A DNA stretch of 64,000 nucleotides from IDS-8 sp035304345 (lineage in GTDB: Bacteria; Pseudomonadota; Gammaproteobacteria; Steroidobacterales; Woeseiaceae), in the NCBI GenBank assembly GCA_035304345.1, contig DATGQE010000025.1, positions 1-64,000 of the forward strand. Direction: 5' to 3'. This document shows, in pieces, positions 47,377-56,951 of the stretch. A program made the position numbers and the translations under genes. Positions within the stretch are counted from its first letter, which is position 1. Each line of letters begins with the position of its first letter. The notes beneath the pieces were generated by a model. That model saw only the letters and a program-made list of their open reading frames with translations, made no database searches and was not told the DNA's origin.

Positions 47377-47900
47377 GGTCGTTCTCCTCCGGGCAGTTGC
47401 GCGATGCGTTCGACGAAGCGCGTGAGGTAGGCGTTGATCTCCTCGATCTGCTCCGTCAGGCGGTGGTCGCCGTCGAGGAGGTGCAGCGTGGCGCGCGCCC
47501 GGCGCGCGAACTCCACGCTCCGCTCCGGCGGCACGACGTCGTCCCGCCAGCCGTGCACGATCTCGAGCGGCGCCTCCGGCACCGGCGGCAGCGGCACGCC
47601 GTATTCCGTGAGGTCGAATGCCGGCGCGAGCACGAACACGCCCGCCGGGCGGACGCGCGCGGCCGCCGCGGTGGCGACGTAGCCGCCCATGCTGGAGCCC
47701 ACGAGGACGAGCGGCCCGGGCACGTCCGCGCAAGCCGCCACGAGCTTCTCGACGCGCGCGGCGGGCTCCGCCATGCCGCGGTAGTCGATGCTGTCGGCAC
47801 GGCAGCCGAGCGCCCGCACCGCGGCCGCCATGGCGGTGATCTTCGTGCCCCAGGGCCCACTTTCCTGGCCATGGGAGAACAAGACGGCAGGTTTTTCCAT
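47373..47900 (-). CDS. Alpha/beta-fold hydrolase (YqiA/YcfP-like)
   Basis: A small, 175-residue alpha/beta hydrolase. It has SHGQESGPWGTKI near the start (oxyanion loop), the nucleophile elbow GSSMGGY and a late Asp/His pair in HGWRDDVVPPERS and LLDGDHRLTE. The ATG at 47898-47900 has GAGG 7 bases upstream and is preferred to the GTG 6 bases earlier. Likely an esterase; substrate unknown. Cytoplasmic. Between the alkyltransferase-like gene and the lipoprotein gene. Confidence 0.88.
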   Translation of the reverse strand: MEKPAVLFSHGQESGPWGTKITAMAAAVRALGCRADSIDYRGMAEPAARVEKLVAACADVPGPLVLVGSSMGGYVATAAAARVRPAGVFVLAPAFDLTEYGVPLPPVPEAPLEIVHGWRDDVVPPERSVEFARRARATLHLLDGDHRLTEQIEEINAYLTRFVERIAQLPGGERP

Positions 47901-47912
47901 TCGCACACCTCT

Positions 47913-48293
47913 TCAGGCACCGTCCCAGGCGGGGGACGGCTTCCACAACAGCTCGTCGAGATCGGGCGTCCAGCGGTACTCCCGCATGTCGATCCGCCCC
48001 CCGATCACCGGCACGTCCTCGGCGCGCAGCAGGCGGACCTGGCGTTTGTACGACGGGCTCGACGGCGGGAACGCGAGGCGGCCCGAGGACAGCACCACGC
48101 GATGCCACGGGACGTCCGAGCGCGCCGGCAGCGTCCGCAGCGCGTAGCCCACCTGGCGCGCGCCGCGCGGGACGCCGGCGATCCCCGCCACCTGCCCGTA
48201 GCTCGCGACACGGCCCGGCGGGATGTCGCGCACCACCTCGCGAATGCGCGCGAGACGCTTTTCCGTTTCGTCCCTGCCGCCGCCGCGTTTCAC
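47913..48293 (-). CDS. Alkyltransferase-like protein (ATL, MGMT family)
   Basis: A 126-residue member of the MGMT DNA-binding family. RIREVVRDIPPGRVASYGQV and ARQVGYALRTLP are the usual helix-turn-helix and arginine-finger regions, but the active-site PCHRV is PWHRVV, so the acceptor cysteine is replaced by tryptophan. ATL proteins bind O6-alkylguanine without repairing it and hand it to nucleotide excision repair. GTG start at 48291-48293 overlaps the stop of the GTPase gene. Confidence 0.92.
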   Translation of the reverse strand: MKRGGGRDETEKRLARIREVVRDIPPGRVASYGQVAGIAGVPRGARQVGYALRTLPARSDVPWHRVVLSSGRLAFPPSSPSYKRQVRLLRAEDVPVIGGRIDMREYRWTPDLDELLWKPSPAWDGA

Positions 48294-49672
48294 GACTGGC
48301 GCGCCCCGGCGAGCCCGAGCCGCGCGCGGATCTCGCGGCGCGCTTCCCGGAGCACGGACTCGCGATCGAGGCTCTCGAGGATCTCGTGCACGAGGCGCTT
48401 CGGCCCGCCCGCGCCCCAGGACTTGCCGCGCGCCAGGTACTCGCCCGCCGCGCGTCCCACGACGTACGTGCTGTACCACGCGATCGCGCCCTGCGCGCCC
48501 GCCGTCAGGATCGTCGACAACCCGAGCGTGCCCACCTTGAGCGCGCTCGAGACGAAGTGCAGCGCCCACACCGTGCCCATCAGCGCCGCCGCCTCGGCGA
48601 CGATGATGCGCACGAGCGAGCCGGCCTCGCCGCGGCCGAGCGGCAGCCCGTAGACCTTCGAGAGATGCACGATCATGCCGATGTCGATGAACGCCGCCGC
48701 GAACAGGTCCGCGACCGGCACCGGGTTGAAGGCGACGGCGACGCCCTTCGCGACGCACCAGGTGCGGATCACGCGATCCGCGATCTCGCGCCGCGCTTCC
48801 AGTATGCGCCTTCCCACGTTGTCGCTGAGGTCTGCCGCGAACAGGCTCGCGTTCATCGCGGCGAGCGTCTTGCCCTCGGCCTCGAAGATTTCCCACAGCC
48901 GCAGCCTGAGCCGCTCGACTGCCGGCGCGCGCGGCCGTTGCACCGTGGTCTCCGCTCCCTTCTCGTCGATCTCGACGACCGTCTGCGGCCGCGGATCGGC
49001 GGCCACCGCGATCACGTCCGATGCCGCCACGAGCCCGTCCGTCTTCCTGCGGATGGCGGCGAGGAGCGACTCGAGCTCGTCGCTGGTGTACTGGTCGGCC
49101 TTGTTCAGCGCGACGACGACCGGGCGGCCGCGCCCGAGCAATGCCTTGAGCGCCTCGCGCTCGCTTTCGGTCATGTCGCCGTCGATGACGAAAATCACGA
49201 GGTCGGCACGGCCTGCCACTTCCTTCGCGAGCGCTTCGCGGTCCTCGCCGCCGGCTTCGTCCAGCCCCGGGGTGTCGATGAGGAACACGCCGCCTGCCTC
49301 GACTTCCCAGGGCTCCATGTGCGAGGCGCGGGTCTCGCCGTGCAGCGGGCTCACGCTGAACCGGCGCTCGCCGATGAGCGCGTTGAGCAGCGACGACTTG
49401 CCGGTGCCGACGCGGCCGAACACCGCGATGTGGAGGTGGCCGTGCTCCAGTTTCTCGAGCATGGCTCGCACCGCCGCATAGTCGCTCGCGAGCGATTCGC
49501 GGATGCCGGGCGGCAGGCGGGGGTCTTCGACCAGGTCGCGCAGGCTTTCGCGTGCGAGCGCGAGGTGGTGCGCGCCACCGTCACCCGGCGGCGTCGTCTC
49601 CTTCGCGTTGCTTCCGCTCCACGGCCAGCGCCATCCGGGCCACCTGCGGAACACCCGATTCAAGATGCTCAC
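48290..49672 (-). CDS. Membrane-associated GTPase with DUF697-like C-terminus
   Basis: A 460-residue GTP-binding protein. G1 is GRVGTGKS (86-93), G3 DTPG (133-136), G4 NKAD (190-193). The C-terminal half has hydrophobic, Gly/Ala-rich stretches (VADLFAAAFIDIGMIVHLSK, LSTILTAGAQGAIAWYSTYV), like DUF697/YcjF-type domains, so membrane contact is likely. The GTG start has GAGGA 9 bases upstream and overlaps the end of the upstream GTPase gene by 92 bases. Function unknown. Confidence 0.88.
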   Translation of the reverse strand: MSILNRVFRRWPGWRWPWSGSNAKETTPPGDGGAHHLALARESLRDLVEDPRLPPGIRESLASDYAAVRAMLEKLEHGHLHIAVFGRVGTGKSSLLNALIGERRFSVSPLHGETRASHMEPWEVEAGGVFLIDTPGLDEAGGEDREALAKEVAGRADLVIFVIDGDMTESEREALKALLGRGRPVVVALNKADQYTSDELESLLAAIRRKTDGLVAASDVIAVAADPRPQTVVEIDEKGAETTVQRPRAPAVERLRLRLWEIFEAEGKTLAAMNASLFAADLSDNVGRRILEARREIADRVIRTWCVAKGVAVAFNPVPVADLFAAAFIDIGMIVHLSKVYGLPLGRGEAGSLVRIIVAEAAALMGTVWALHFVSSALKVGTLGLSTILTAGAQGAIAWYSTYVVGRAAGEYLARGKSWGAGGPKRLVHEILESLDRESVLREARREIRARLGLAGARQS

Positions 49673-51095
49673 TCAAATCTTCCTCGAATTCCCTGGCGGC
49701 GGCTTCCGGGCGCAGGCGGCCGTGCTTCTCGAGGGACAGCACGAGGCTCCTGCCGAGTGCGTCGAAAATGAGGCCATAGGCTACCGCATGCACGAGCCCG
49801 CCCGCGACGGTGCCGACGCCCGGGAACGCTTTCAGGCCGTTGCCGGCGATCGCGAGGCTGAGCGGCAGCGCGCGCCCGACGCGGCTCTGGCTCAGGGTGA
49901 GGAATTCCTCGATGTCGAGGTCGCGCGGTGCCGTGCCGTAGAGCTTGCAGAGCGCCCGCGTCATCGTGGTCCCGATGTAGCCCTGTATCACGATGTCGGT
50001 TCCCGGGCTGACCGCAGCGAGCGCGCCGATCACCGCCTTGCGCGTCGAGCTGCGGATGATCTGCTCGGCCCGCTGCTTGCGGTAGCGCTGCTCCGCTTCG
50101 TCGAGCTTCTGCGCCGCGAGCGTGAACACGGCGCGGTCGCGGCGCTCGTCGAGCTCGGCGATCTCCTCCGCGAGCAGCCGGTTGATCGCCACCACGAGCA
50201 CCCCCACGTCGGCCGGCCGCTCGCGTTTCGCGACCGTCTCGCTCCCGTCCGGCCGCCGCTCGACCACTTCCACGGCGCCGCCCGCCGACACGGCGACGAC
50301 GCGATCGCGCGTCACCTCGCCGCCAAGGTCGCTCAACCGGTCGAGCAGGCGCTCCATGAGCTCCGCCTGCTCGGCGGCGTCGTAGCGGTCGGACTTGTTC
50401 ATGACCAGCACGAGGGGCTTTTCGAGGTCGAGCAGCCAGCGGATCGTGTCCCGGTCGGCGCGCGTCAGGTCGCCCTCGCACACGTACAGCACCACGTGCG
50501 CGCGGCGCGCTTCCTCGCCGGCGAGCTCCTCGAGCGCCTTGACCTCGCCTCCCGTGCCCGGCACGTCGGTGAGCAGGACGTTGGCGCCGGTCGCGTCCTT
50601 CCAGTGGTAATGGCGTACCTCGACCGTGGAGCCGCCGACGGGGTCGATCGTGACCTCGGCGTCCGGCACGAGCGCCCGGATCAGCGAGCTCTTGCCGCTC
50701 GAGATTTCGCCGAAGAAACACAGGTGCACCGCTTTCGCCTGCCGCCTCGCCGCGAGCTCGGCGAGCTCCGCGCGGGCGCGGGTCGTGTCGATGCCGGCCG
50801 AATCCGCCGCGCGCAGCCGCGCTTCGATCTCGGCGCGCGTGAGGCGCGGCAGGTACTCCGGGTCGCGCCGCGGCTGCCGCCTGATGACGAGGCGCCAGAT
50901 CAGCCACACCGCGGCGAGCGACAGCCCGATGAGCACCGCGAGCCAGCTATAGAGGAGCCCGGACGAGCCTCGCGACAGCCGTTCCCAGACGTCGAGCGCG
51001 GACTGGGTCACGAACAGGAACGCGGCGACGGCGATGATGAACAGCACCGCGATGAGAAAAGCGATCGCGAGCCTCACGAGACGGTCGATTTTCAT
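49581..51095 (-). CDS. Membrane-anchored GTPase
   Basis: A 504-residue protein with two N-terminal membrane helices (about 7-30 and 48-70) and a GTPase domain: G1 GEISSGKS (129-136), G3 DVPGTGG, G4 NKSD. The C-terminal part has SPGTDIVIQGYIGTTMTRAL, related to DUF697-type helices. The ATG at 51093-51095 directly precedes the first helix. Paired with a second GTPase downstream; the two share only general architecture. A dynamin- or Era-like role at the membrane is a guess. Confidence 0.87.
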   Translation of the reverse strand: MKIDRLVRLAIAFLIAVLFIIAVAAFLFVTQSALDVWERLSRGSSGLLYSWLAVLIGLSLAAVWLIWRLVIRRQPRRDPEYLPRLTRAEIEARLRAADSAGIDTTRARAELAELAARRQAKAVHLCFFGEISSGKSSLIRALVPDAEVTIDPVGGSTVEVRHYHWKDATGANVLLTDVPGTGGEVKALEELAGEEARRAHVVLYVCEGDLTRADRDTIRWLLDLEKPLVLVMNKSDRYDAAEQAELMERLLDRLSDLGGEVTRDRVVAVSAGGAVEVVERRPDGSETVAKRERPADVGVLVVAINRLLAEEIAELDERRDRAVFTLAAQKLDEAEQRYRKQRAEQIIRSSTRKAVIGALAAVSPGTDIVIQGYIGTTMTRALCKLYGTAPRDLDIEEFLTLSQSRVGRALPLSLAIAGNGLKAFPGVGTVAGGLVHAVAYGLIFDALGRSLVLSLEKHGRLRPEAAAREFEEDLSEHLESGVPQVARMALAVERKQREGDDAAG

Positions 51096-51144
51096 GGCGC
51101 AGAGGATACCCGCGACCGGCCGCAGGCACACGCGAGGCCGCGGC

Positions 51145-51150
51145 TATAAT
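51145..51150 (+). promoter_or_regulatory. Consensus -10 abutting a GTG start
   Basis: A perfect TATAAT is 6 bases upstream of the GTG of the flavodoxin-fold gene, so transcription should begin at or next to the start codon, giving a leaderless message. No good -35 is visible. Confidence 0.6.
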
Positions 51151-51156
51151 GGCGCC

Positions 51157-51732
51157 GTGAACATCGCCATCATCGAAGGCCACCCCGACGCGGGCAACGG
51201 GCATTACTGCGATGCGCTCGCGGCGGCGTATGCCGAGGGGGCGAGGAGCGCGGGACACCAGGTAAGGCGCATCGCCGTGGCCAGCCGGCGCTTCGCGTGG
51301 CTGCGCTCGAAGGCGGAGTGGGAGCAGGGCCCGCCGCCCGACGGCCTCGAGGAGGACCAGGCGACGATCCGCTGGGCCGAGCACCTGGTGCTCGTCTACC
51401 CCTTGTGGCTGGGCTCGATGCCGGCATTGCTCAAGGGCTGGCTCGAGCAGGTGCTGCGCCCGGGCTTCGCCTTCGGCAGCGTGTCGGGATCACGCTGGAA
51501 GCGGATGCTCAAGGGCAAGTCGGCGCACATCGTGGTCACGATGGGCATGCCGGCGTTCCTGTACCGCTGGTATTTCGGCGCCCACAGCCTGAAGAGCCTC
51601 GAGCGCAACATCCTGGGCTTCGTGGGCATCGCGCCCGTCCGGGCGACCCTGATCGGGCGGGTGGAAGGCCGCGCGGCGCGGCGCCGGCGCTGGCTCGAGC
51701 GCGTGACGGAGCTGGGCCGTAACGCCCGCTGA
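51157..51732 (+). CDS. NAD(P)H-dependent oxidoreductase, flavodoxin fold
   Basis: A 191-residue flavodoxin_2-type quinone reductase. NIAIIEGHPDAGNGHYCDAL is the FMN phosphate loop, and HLVLVYPLWLGSMPALLKGW is the isoalloxazine/substrate loop. The GTG at 51157 is preferred because the fold begins there. TATAAT precedes it by 6 bases and there is no ribosome site, so the message may be leaderless. Reduces quinones or similar compounds; exact substrate unknown. Confidence 0.9.
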   Translation: MNIAIIEGHPDAGNGHYCDALAAAYAEGARSAGHQVRRIAVASRRFAWLRSKAEWEQGPPPDGLEEDQATIRWAEHLVLVYPLWLGSMPALLKGWLEQVLRPGFAFGSVSGSRWKRMLKGKSAHIVVTMGMPAFLYRWYFGAHSLKSLERNILGFVGIAPVRATLIGRVEGRAARRRRWLERVTELGRNAR

Positions 51733-51889
51733 GACTCCCGAACGAAGGCCACCACCCCGGTCACGACGCACCCGGCCATTCAGGCTCCCCGGCCCTCGAT
51801 CCTCGCCACGCACCGGCGGGTCACCGTTACGCGCGCGCCGGGTCCGCCGTTATAGTGTGCGCGGGCCTTGGGTGCAGGGGGGACACGAC

Positions 51890-54800
51890 ATGAACGACCG
51901 TTCGCGCGCGGGACGCGCTCGCACACGGCGCGCGCCCGCCTGCCTGCTCGCCTGCCTCGTGCTGGCCGGCGTCGCCGCCGCCCAGGACAGCGTCTACGTC
52001 CCCGACGCGCTCGAGCCATGGCGCGCGTGGGTGCTCGACGGCCACGAGCACCGCGCCTGCCCGTTCTTCTTCGACCGCGATCCGGCCGACGCCGGGCACG
52101 CCGTCTGCGCCTGGCCCGGCGTCCTCGAGCTCGCGGTGGACGAAGGCCGGGCCCGTTTCACCCAGGCCTGGACCGTGTACGCCACCGCGCAATGGGTGCC
52201 GCTGCCCGGGGACGCGAACCGCTGGCCGGAGGCCGTGACGGACGACGGCCGTCCCGCGGGCGTGGCCGAGCGCGACGGGCGCCCTGCCGTTTGGCTCCCG
52301 CCCGGCCGCCACGTGCTGAGCGGCACCTTCGCGTGGGCCGAGCGGCCGCGCACGCTCGCCGTGCCGCCCGCGACCGGCATCATCGCGCTGACCATCGACG
52401 GCCGTCGCATCGACCGGCCCGAGCGTACCGGCAACAGCTTGTGGCTGGGTGAGCGGGAGGCCGCGCCGCGCACGGCGGATGCACTGGACGTGCGGGTGCA
52501 TCGCCTCGTCGAGGACGGGGTGCCCACCCGCCTCTACACGCGGTTCACCGTCGACGTCGCCGGGCGCCAGCGGGAGGTTGTCATCGAGCCCGCGCTGCCG
52601 GCGGGTTTCATCCCCACCGCCCTGGCCGGCGGCCTCCCGGCACGGCTCGAGGGCGACGGGCGGCTGCGCCTGCAGGTGCGGCCGGGCACCTTCGAGGTGA
52701 GGCTGGACGCCCGCGCCGCGGACGTGCTGAACGAGATCCCGGTGCCGCGCCCGGTGAGCCACCTGCCGGGAACCGAGATCTGGAGCTATCGCGGCAACGA
52801 CCGCCTGCGGGTCGCGACGCCGGAAGGACTGGCGCCCGTGGATCCCGAGCAGGTCGACGTGCCGCCGGAGCTCGGCACGCTGCCCGCGTTCCGGGCGGAG
52901 GCCGGGCAGGTTCTCACGCTGGTCGAGCAGAGCCGCGGCCGCGCCGGCGGCGGCGACCGGCTGGAGCTCGCACGCGTGCTGTGGCGCGACTTCGACGGCT
53001 CGGGCTTCACCTTCGGCGACCGCCTCACCGGCCGCCTCGACGATCACTGGCGGCTGGACATGGCGCTGCCCTACCGGCTCGGGAGCGCCGCGGAGCACGG
53101 GGACAACCTCTTAGTCACGGCGGGACCGGGCGAGGGCCTCACCGGGGTGGAGCTCCGCACGCAGGAGCTCATGCTCGAAGCCTTCGGCCGACTGGAAGCG
53201 CGGGGTGCCGTGCCGGCGAGCGGCTGGCAGGCGCGACTCGACGGCCTGCGGACCGAGCTCTACCTGCCGCCCGGGGAGAAGCTCCTGGCCGCGGCCGGCG
53301 CGGACCGCGCGCCGGGCGCCTGGGTCGAGCGCTGGCGGCTGCTCGATTTCTTCCTCGTGCTGATCGTGACGCTCGCGGCCGCGCGCCTGTTCGGGCGCCC
53401 GGCGGGCGCGGTGGCGCTCGTCGCGCTGGTGCTCTCCTGGCACGAGCCCGGCGCGCCGCACTGGGCATGGCTGAATGCGCTCGCCGCGTTCGCGCTGGCG
53501 CGCGTGGCGCCGCCCGGCCGCCTGCAGCGTGCCGTGCTGGCGTACCGGGCGTTGAGCGTGGCGGGCCTCGTCGTGCTGCTGGTGCCGTTTCTCGCCGGCC
53601 AGCTCCGCGTCGCGATTCATCCGCAGCTCGAGCGGCAGGCGGAGCGAGCCGTCGGGCCGTCCGACGCGGCCGTCAAAGCCCACGCTCTGGCACCGGCACC
53701 GGCCCCGGCCGCCGCCGGGCGCGCCGCCCGGCTGGAGGCGACGCAGGCCGAGGCCGCCGTGCCGGTCATGATGCGCGACAGCGGTCCGCGTTACGCCCGC
53801 TATGCACCGAATGCCGTGGTGCAGGCCGGGCCGGGCCGGCCGACGTGGCGCTGGAGCCGTTACGACCTCACCTGGAGCGGCCCGGTGGACGCGGAGCGCA
53901 CGCTGCGGTTGTGGATCCTGCCGCGCTGGCTCGTGAGCACGCTGCGGGTCGCGGCGGTGCTGCTCGTCGGCGCGTTCGTGGCGAGCTTCGCGCTCGAGAT
54001 GCTCGGCCGGCGCCGGCGCGATCTTTTCGGCGCACGCCCGGGCGGCGGGAGCGGCCACCCCGGCGTCACCGCCGCCGTCACCCTTGCCCTGGCGCTCGGC
54101 CTCGCCGTGCCGCCGCGCGCCGTGGCCGACATGCCGCCGCCGGAGCTCCTGCAGGAGCTCGGGCAGCGCCTGCTGGAGCCGCCGCCCTGCACGCCGCGCT
54201 GCGCGGAGATCGTTGCCGCCGTCATCGCGGTCACGCCGGAGGCGCTTAGCATCACGCTCGAGGTGCATGCGTACGCGGACGTCGCGGTCCCGCTGCCCGG
54301 CTCCGCGGCCGGGTGGCGGCCGGAGCGGGTCGCGATCGACGGCACGGCGACGCCACCGGTATACCAGCGGGCGGACGGAACCTGGTGGATCCGCGCTCCC
54401 GGCGGCCGCCATCGCGTGGAGCTTTCCGGCCCGTTGCCGCCCGTGGCCGGCCTGGACCTGCCCTTTCCCGCCGTGCCCCGGGTCGTGGACGCGCGGGCGG
54501 AGGGCTGGACGCTCGCCGGCGTCGAGGACCGGCGGCTGCGGGCCGGCTCGCTCACCCTGACCCGCGTGCGGGGAGACGCGGACGGCGACGCCGGCGCCCG
54601 CTGGGAAAGCAGCCGTTTCCCGGTATTCGTGCGCGTCGAGCGCACGGTCGAGCTCGATCTCGAGTGGCGGGTGAGCACGACGGTGCGCCGCGTCGCGCCC
54701 GAGCAGGGCGCGATCACGCTGGAAATCCCGCTCCTGCCCGGCGCCTCGTTGCTGACCGCCGACCTGCCGGTGGTCGACGGGCGCGTGCGGGTCGCCTTCG

Positions 54801-55978
54801 GCCCGTCGGACGAGGTCGTCACGTGGACGGCGGCCCTGCCGCGCGTCTCACCGCTCGTGCTCGAGGCGCCCGCGGACGCGCCGTGGACCGAGGTGTGGCG
54901 CTTCGGCGTGGGCAACGTCTGGCACGCGACCTTCGACGGCATACCGGAGAGCCAGCCCAGGGCCACGGGCGGAGCGCGCATCGCGGAGTTTCACCCGCGC
55001 GGCGGCGAATCGCTGGTCGTCGAGGCCACGCGCCCGGATGCCGTCGCGGGCGCGACCCTCGCGTTCGATGCCGTCGCGCTCACGACGGAAATCGGCGCGC
55101 GCTCGCGCACGTCGACGCTCGAGCTCGGCTACCGCAGCACGCGCGGCGCGCAGCATCCGATCCGGCTGCCGGAGGACGCGCGGCTGCTCGACGTGACGAT
55201 CGACGGCCGCCAGGAGCCGCTGCGCCTGGCAGCCGGCGGCGAGCTCGGCCTGCCGATCCTGCCGGGCGAGCACCGGGTACGGGTGCGCTGGCAGCAGGAT
55301 GCGGCGGCGGGCACCCGCGTCCGGACGCCGGACGTCGATCTCGGCGCAGCCGCCGGCAACGTGGCGCTCGACCTCGAGCTGCCGCCCGACCGCTGGGTGC
55401 TCGCGACTTCCGGCCCGCGACTCGGGCCCGCGGTCATGTACTGGCCGGAGCTCGCCGCGATGCTGCTCGTCGCGTGGCTGCTCGGCCGCACGTCGCTCAC
55501 CCCGCTCACGACCCGGCACTGGCTGCTGCTCTCCCTCGGGTTCAGCACCTTCGCCTGGCCGGCGCTCTTCCTCGTGATCGCGTGGCTGCTCGCGACCGGC
55601 GGGCGCGCGCGCCTACGGCTCGCGGACGACGTGCCGCGCTGGCGTTTCAACCTGCTGCAGGTCGCGCTCGCGGTGCTCGCGCTCGCCGCCCTGGCCGCGA
55701 TCCTGGGGTCGGTCCCCTCGGGCCTCCTCGGCGCACCGGACATGCACGTGGTCGGCAACGGCTCATCGGGCCATCATCTGCGCTGGTTCGCCGACCGTGC
55801 GGCGGGACCGCTGCCGGGTGCCTCCGCGTTGTCGCTGCCGCTGTGGGCCTACAAGGCGCTGATCCTGGCCTGGGCGCTGTGGCTGTCGTTCGCCCTGCTT
55901 CGCTGGCTGCCGTGGGCGTGGCGTGCGTTCTCCGCCGGGGGGCTGTGGCGCGCTCGAGCGCGCACGGCGCCGGTTTGA
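51890..55978 (+). CDS. Very large envelope membrane protein, unrecognised
   Basis: A 1362-residue protein that I do not recognise. It has a signal peptide (to about residue 31), a large periplasmic beta-rich region (32-480), a cluster of membrane helices (about 485-570), a linker, another helix (682-703) and a hydrophobic stretch (725-747), a second large beta-rich region (750-1180), then four or more helices to the C-terminus. Module anchors recur: LPPGRHVLSGTF (136-147), PGGRHRVELSGP (837-848) and LPGEHRVRVRWQ (1124-1135), suggesting internal duplication. AGGGGGG lies before the ATG and TATAGT at 51851-51856 may be its -10. Followed closely by a cyclophilin gene. Confidence 0.85.
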   Translation: MNDRSRAGRARTRRAPACLLACLVLAGVAAAQDSVYVPDALEPWRAWVLDGHEHRACPFFFDRDPADAGHAVCAWPGVLELAVDEGRARFTQAWTVYATAQWVPLPGDANRWPEAVTDDGRPAGVAERDGRPAVWLPPGRHVLSGTFAWAERPRTLAVPPATGIIALTIDGRRIDRPERTGNSLWLGEREAAPRTADALDVRVHRLVEDGVPTRLYTRFTVDVAGRQREVVIEPALPAGFIPTALAGGLPARLEGDGRLRLQVRPGTFEVRLDARAADVLNEIPVPRPVSHLPGTEIWSYRGNDRLRVATPEGLAPVDPEQVDVPPELGTLPAFRAEAGQVLTLVEQSRGRAGGGDRLELARVLWRDFDGSGFTFGDRLTGRLDDHWRLDMALPYRLGSAAEHGDNLLVTAGPGEGLTGVELRTQELMLEAFGRLEARGAVPASGWQARLDGLRTELYLPPGEKLLAAAGADRAPGAWVERWRLLDFFLVLIVTLAAARLFGRPAGAVALVALVLSWHEPGAPHWAWLNALAAFALARVAPPGRLQRAVLAYRALSVAGLVVLLVPFLAGQLRVAIHPQLERQAERAVGPSDAAVKAHALAPAPAPAAAGRAARLEATQAEAAVPVMMRDSGPRYARYAPNAVVQAGPGRPTWRWSRYDLTWSGPVDAERTLRLWILPRWLVSTLRVAAVLLVGAFVASFALEMLGRRRRDLFGARPGGGSGHPGVTAAVTLALALGLAVPPRAVADMPPPELLQELGQRLLEPPPCTPRCAEIVAAVIAVTPEALSITLEVHAYADVAVPLPGSAAGWRPERVAIDGTATPPVYQRADGTWWIRAPGGRHRVELSGPLPPVAGLDLPFPAVPRVVDARAEGWTLAGVEDRRLRAGSLTLTRVRGDADGDAGARWESSRFPVFVRVERTVELDLEWRVSTTVRRVAPEQGAITLEIPLLPGASLLTADLPVVDGRVRVAFGPSDEVVTWTAALPRVSPLVLEAPADAPWTEVWRFGVGNVWHATFDGIPESQPRATGGARIAEFHPRGGESLVVEATRPDAVAGATLAFDAVALTTEIGARSRTSTLELGYRSTRGAQHPIRLPEDARLLDVTIDGRQEPLRLAAGGELGLPILPGEHRVRVRWQQDAAAGTRVRTPDVDLGAAAGNVALDLELPPDRWVLATSGPRLGPAVMYWPELAAMLLVAWLLGRTSLTPLTTRHWLLLSLGFSTFAWPALFLVIAWLLATGGRARLRLADDVPRWRFNLLQVALAVLALAALAAILGSVPSGLLGAPDMHVVGNGSSGHHLRWFADRAAGPLPGASALSLPLWAYKALILAWALWLSFALLRWLPWAWRAFSAGGLWRARARTAPV

Positions 55979-56033
55979 CTGCGCCCGCGCAACCGGTATG
56001 TTGAAGGTTCTCCCGCACTTCAAGGGAATGCGC

Positions 56034-56951
56034 ATGACCCGCTCGCTGCCCGGGATCGCCGCCTGCGCCGCGCTGCTTTTCGCCGGCGCGACGGCGACGT
56101 TCGCCCAGGAGGGAAACTGGCGCCGGGTCGAACCCGAAAACCTCGTGGTGCTCACGCTGCCCGACGGCGAGGTCCTCATCGAGCTCGCGCCTGCGTTCGC
56201 GCCGCGCACGGTTGCACAGTTCAAGGAGCTGGTCGCGAACGGCTTCTATGACGGCCTCGAGTTCTACCGCGTGATCGACGGCTTCGTCGCGCAGGGCGGC
56301 GACGGCAGCGACATGGCGGGCACCGCACCGGCGGTCTCCCTGCTGCCCCCGGAGTTCGAGCGCGCGTGGTCGGACGAGCTGCCGTTCGTGAGCGTGCAGC
56401 GGCCCGACATGTTCGCGCCAGAGACCGGCTTCATCGACGGCTTCGCCGCCGCGCGAGACCCCGAAGCCGGTCGCGTGTGGCTGACGCATTGCCCGGGGAT
56501 CGTGGCCATGGCGCGCAACAACGAGCCCGATACCGGCAGCACGGACTTCTACATCGTCATCGGGCAGGCGCCGCGCTACCTCGACCGGAACCTGACGATC
56601 TTCGGCCGCGTGATCGACGGCATGGAGGTGGTGCAGCGCATCCACCGCGGCCGCGTCGAGGCCAACGGCATGATCCCCGAGGGCGAGCCGCGCACGCCGA
56701 TCCTCGACGCGTCGCTCGGCACCTCCCTGCCGGCCGCCGAGCTCGGCGTCGTCGAGGTCGAGGACACCGGCTCGGCCGCGTTTGCGCGCGTGCTCGAAGC
56801 ACGGCGCGTGCGCGGCCCGCCGTTCTTCCATCACCGTCCGCCGGAGGTACTGGACGTGTGCCAGGTCCCGGTGGCCACGCGCCGCCTGCCGGCAGCCGCC
56901 GCGGCGGACGAGACGCCGCCGGAGCCGGCCCCCGGAGGTGACGCGCAATGA
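56034..56951 (+). CDS. Exported cyclophilin-type peptidyl-prolyl isomerase
   Basis: A 305-residue protein with a signal peptide (to TFAQ) and a cyclophilin domain. NGFYDGLEFYRVIDGFVAQG, then IVAMARNNEPDTGSTDFYIV and LTIFGRVIDGMEVVQRIHRG are standard. Catalyses proline isomerisation in periplasmic protein folding. AAGGGA lies 6 bases before the chosen ATG. The tail after residue 230 is not part of the cyclophilin fold. Overlaps the next gene by 4 bases. Confidence 0.92.
   Translation: MTRSLPGIAACAALLFAGATATFAQEGNWRRVEPENLVVLTLPDGEVLIELAPAFAPRTVAQFKELVANGFYDGLEFYRVIDGFVAQGGDGSDMAGTAPAVSLLPPEFERAWSDELPFVSVQRPDMFAPETGFIDGFAAARDPEAGRVWLTHCPGIVAMARNNEPDTGSTDFYIVIGQAPRYLDRNLTIFGRVIDGMEVVQRIHRGRVEANGMIPEGEPRTPILDASLGTSLPAAELGVVEVEDTGSAAFARVLEARRVRGPPFFHHRPPEVLDVCQVPVATRRLPAAAAADETPPEPAPGGDAQ

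Noticed and set aside
48290..49672. Placing the second GTPase start inside the frame to avoid the 92-base overlap
   Set aside because: The GTG at 49670-49672 has GAGGA at good spacing, and no in-frame start with a ribosome site is seen just after the upstream stop.
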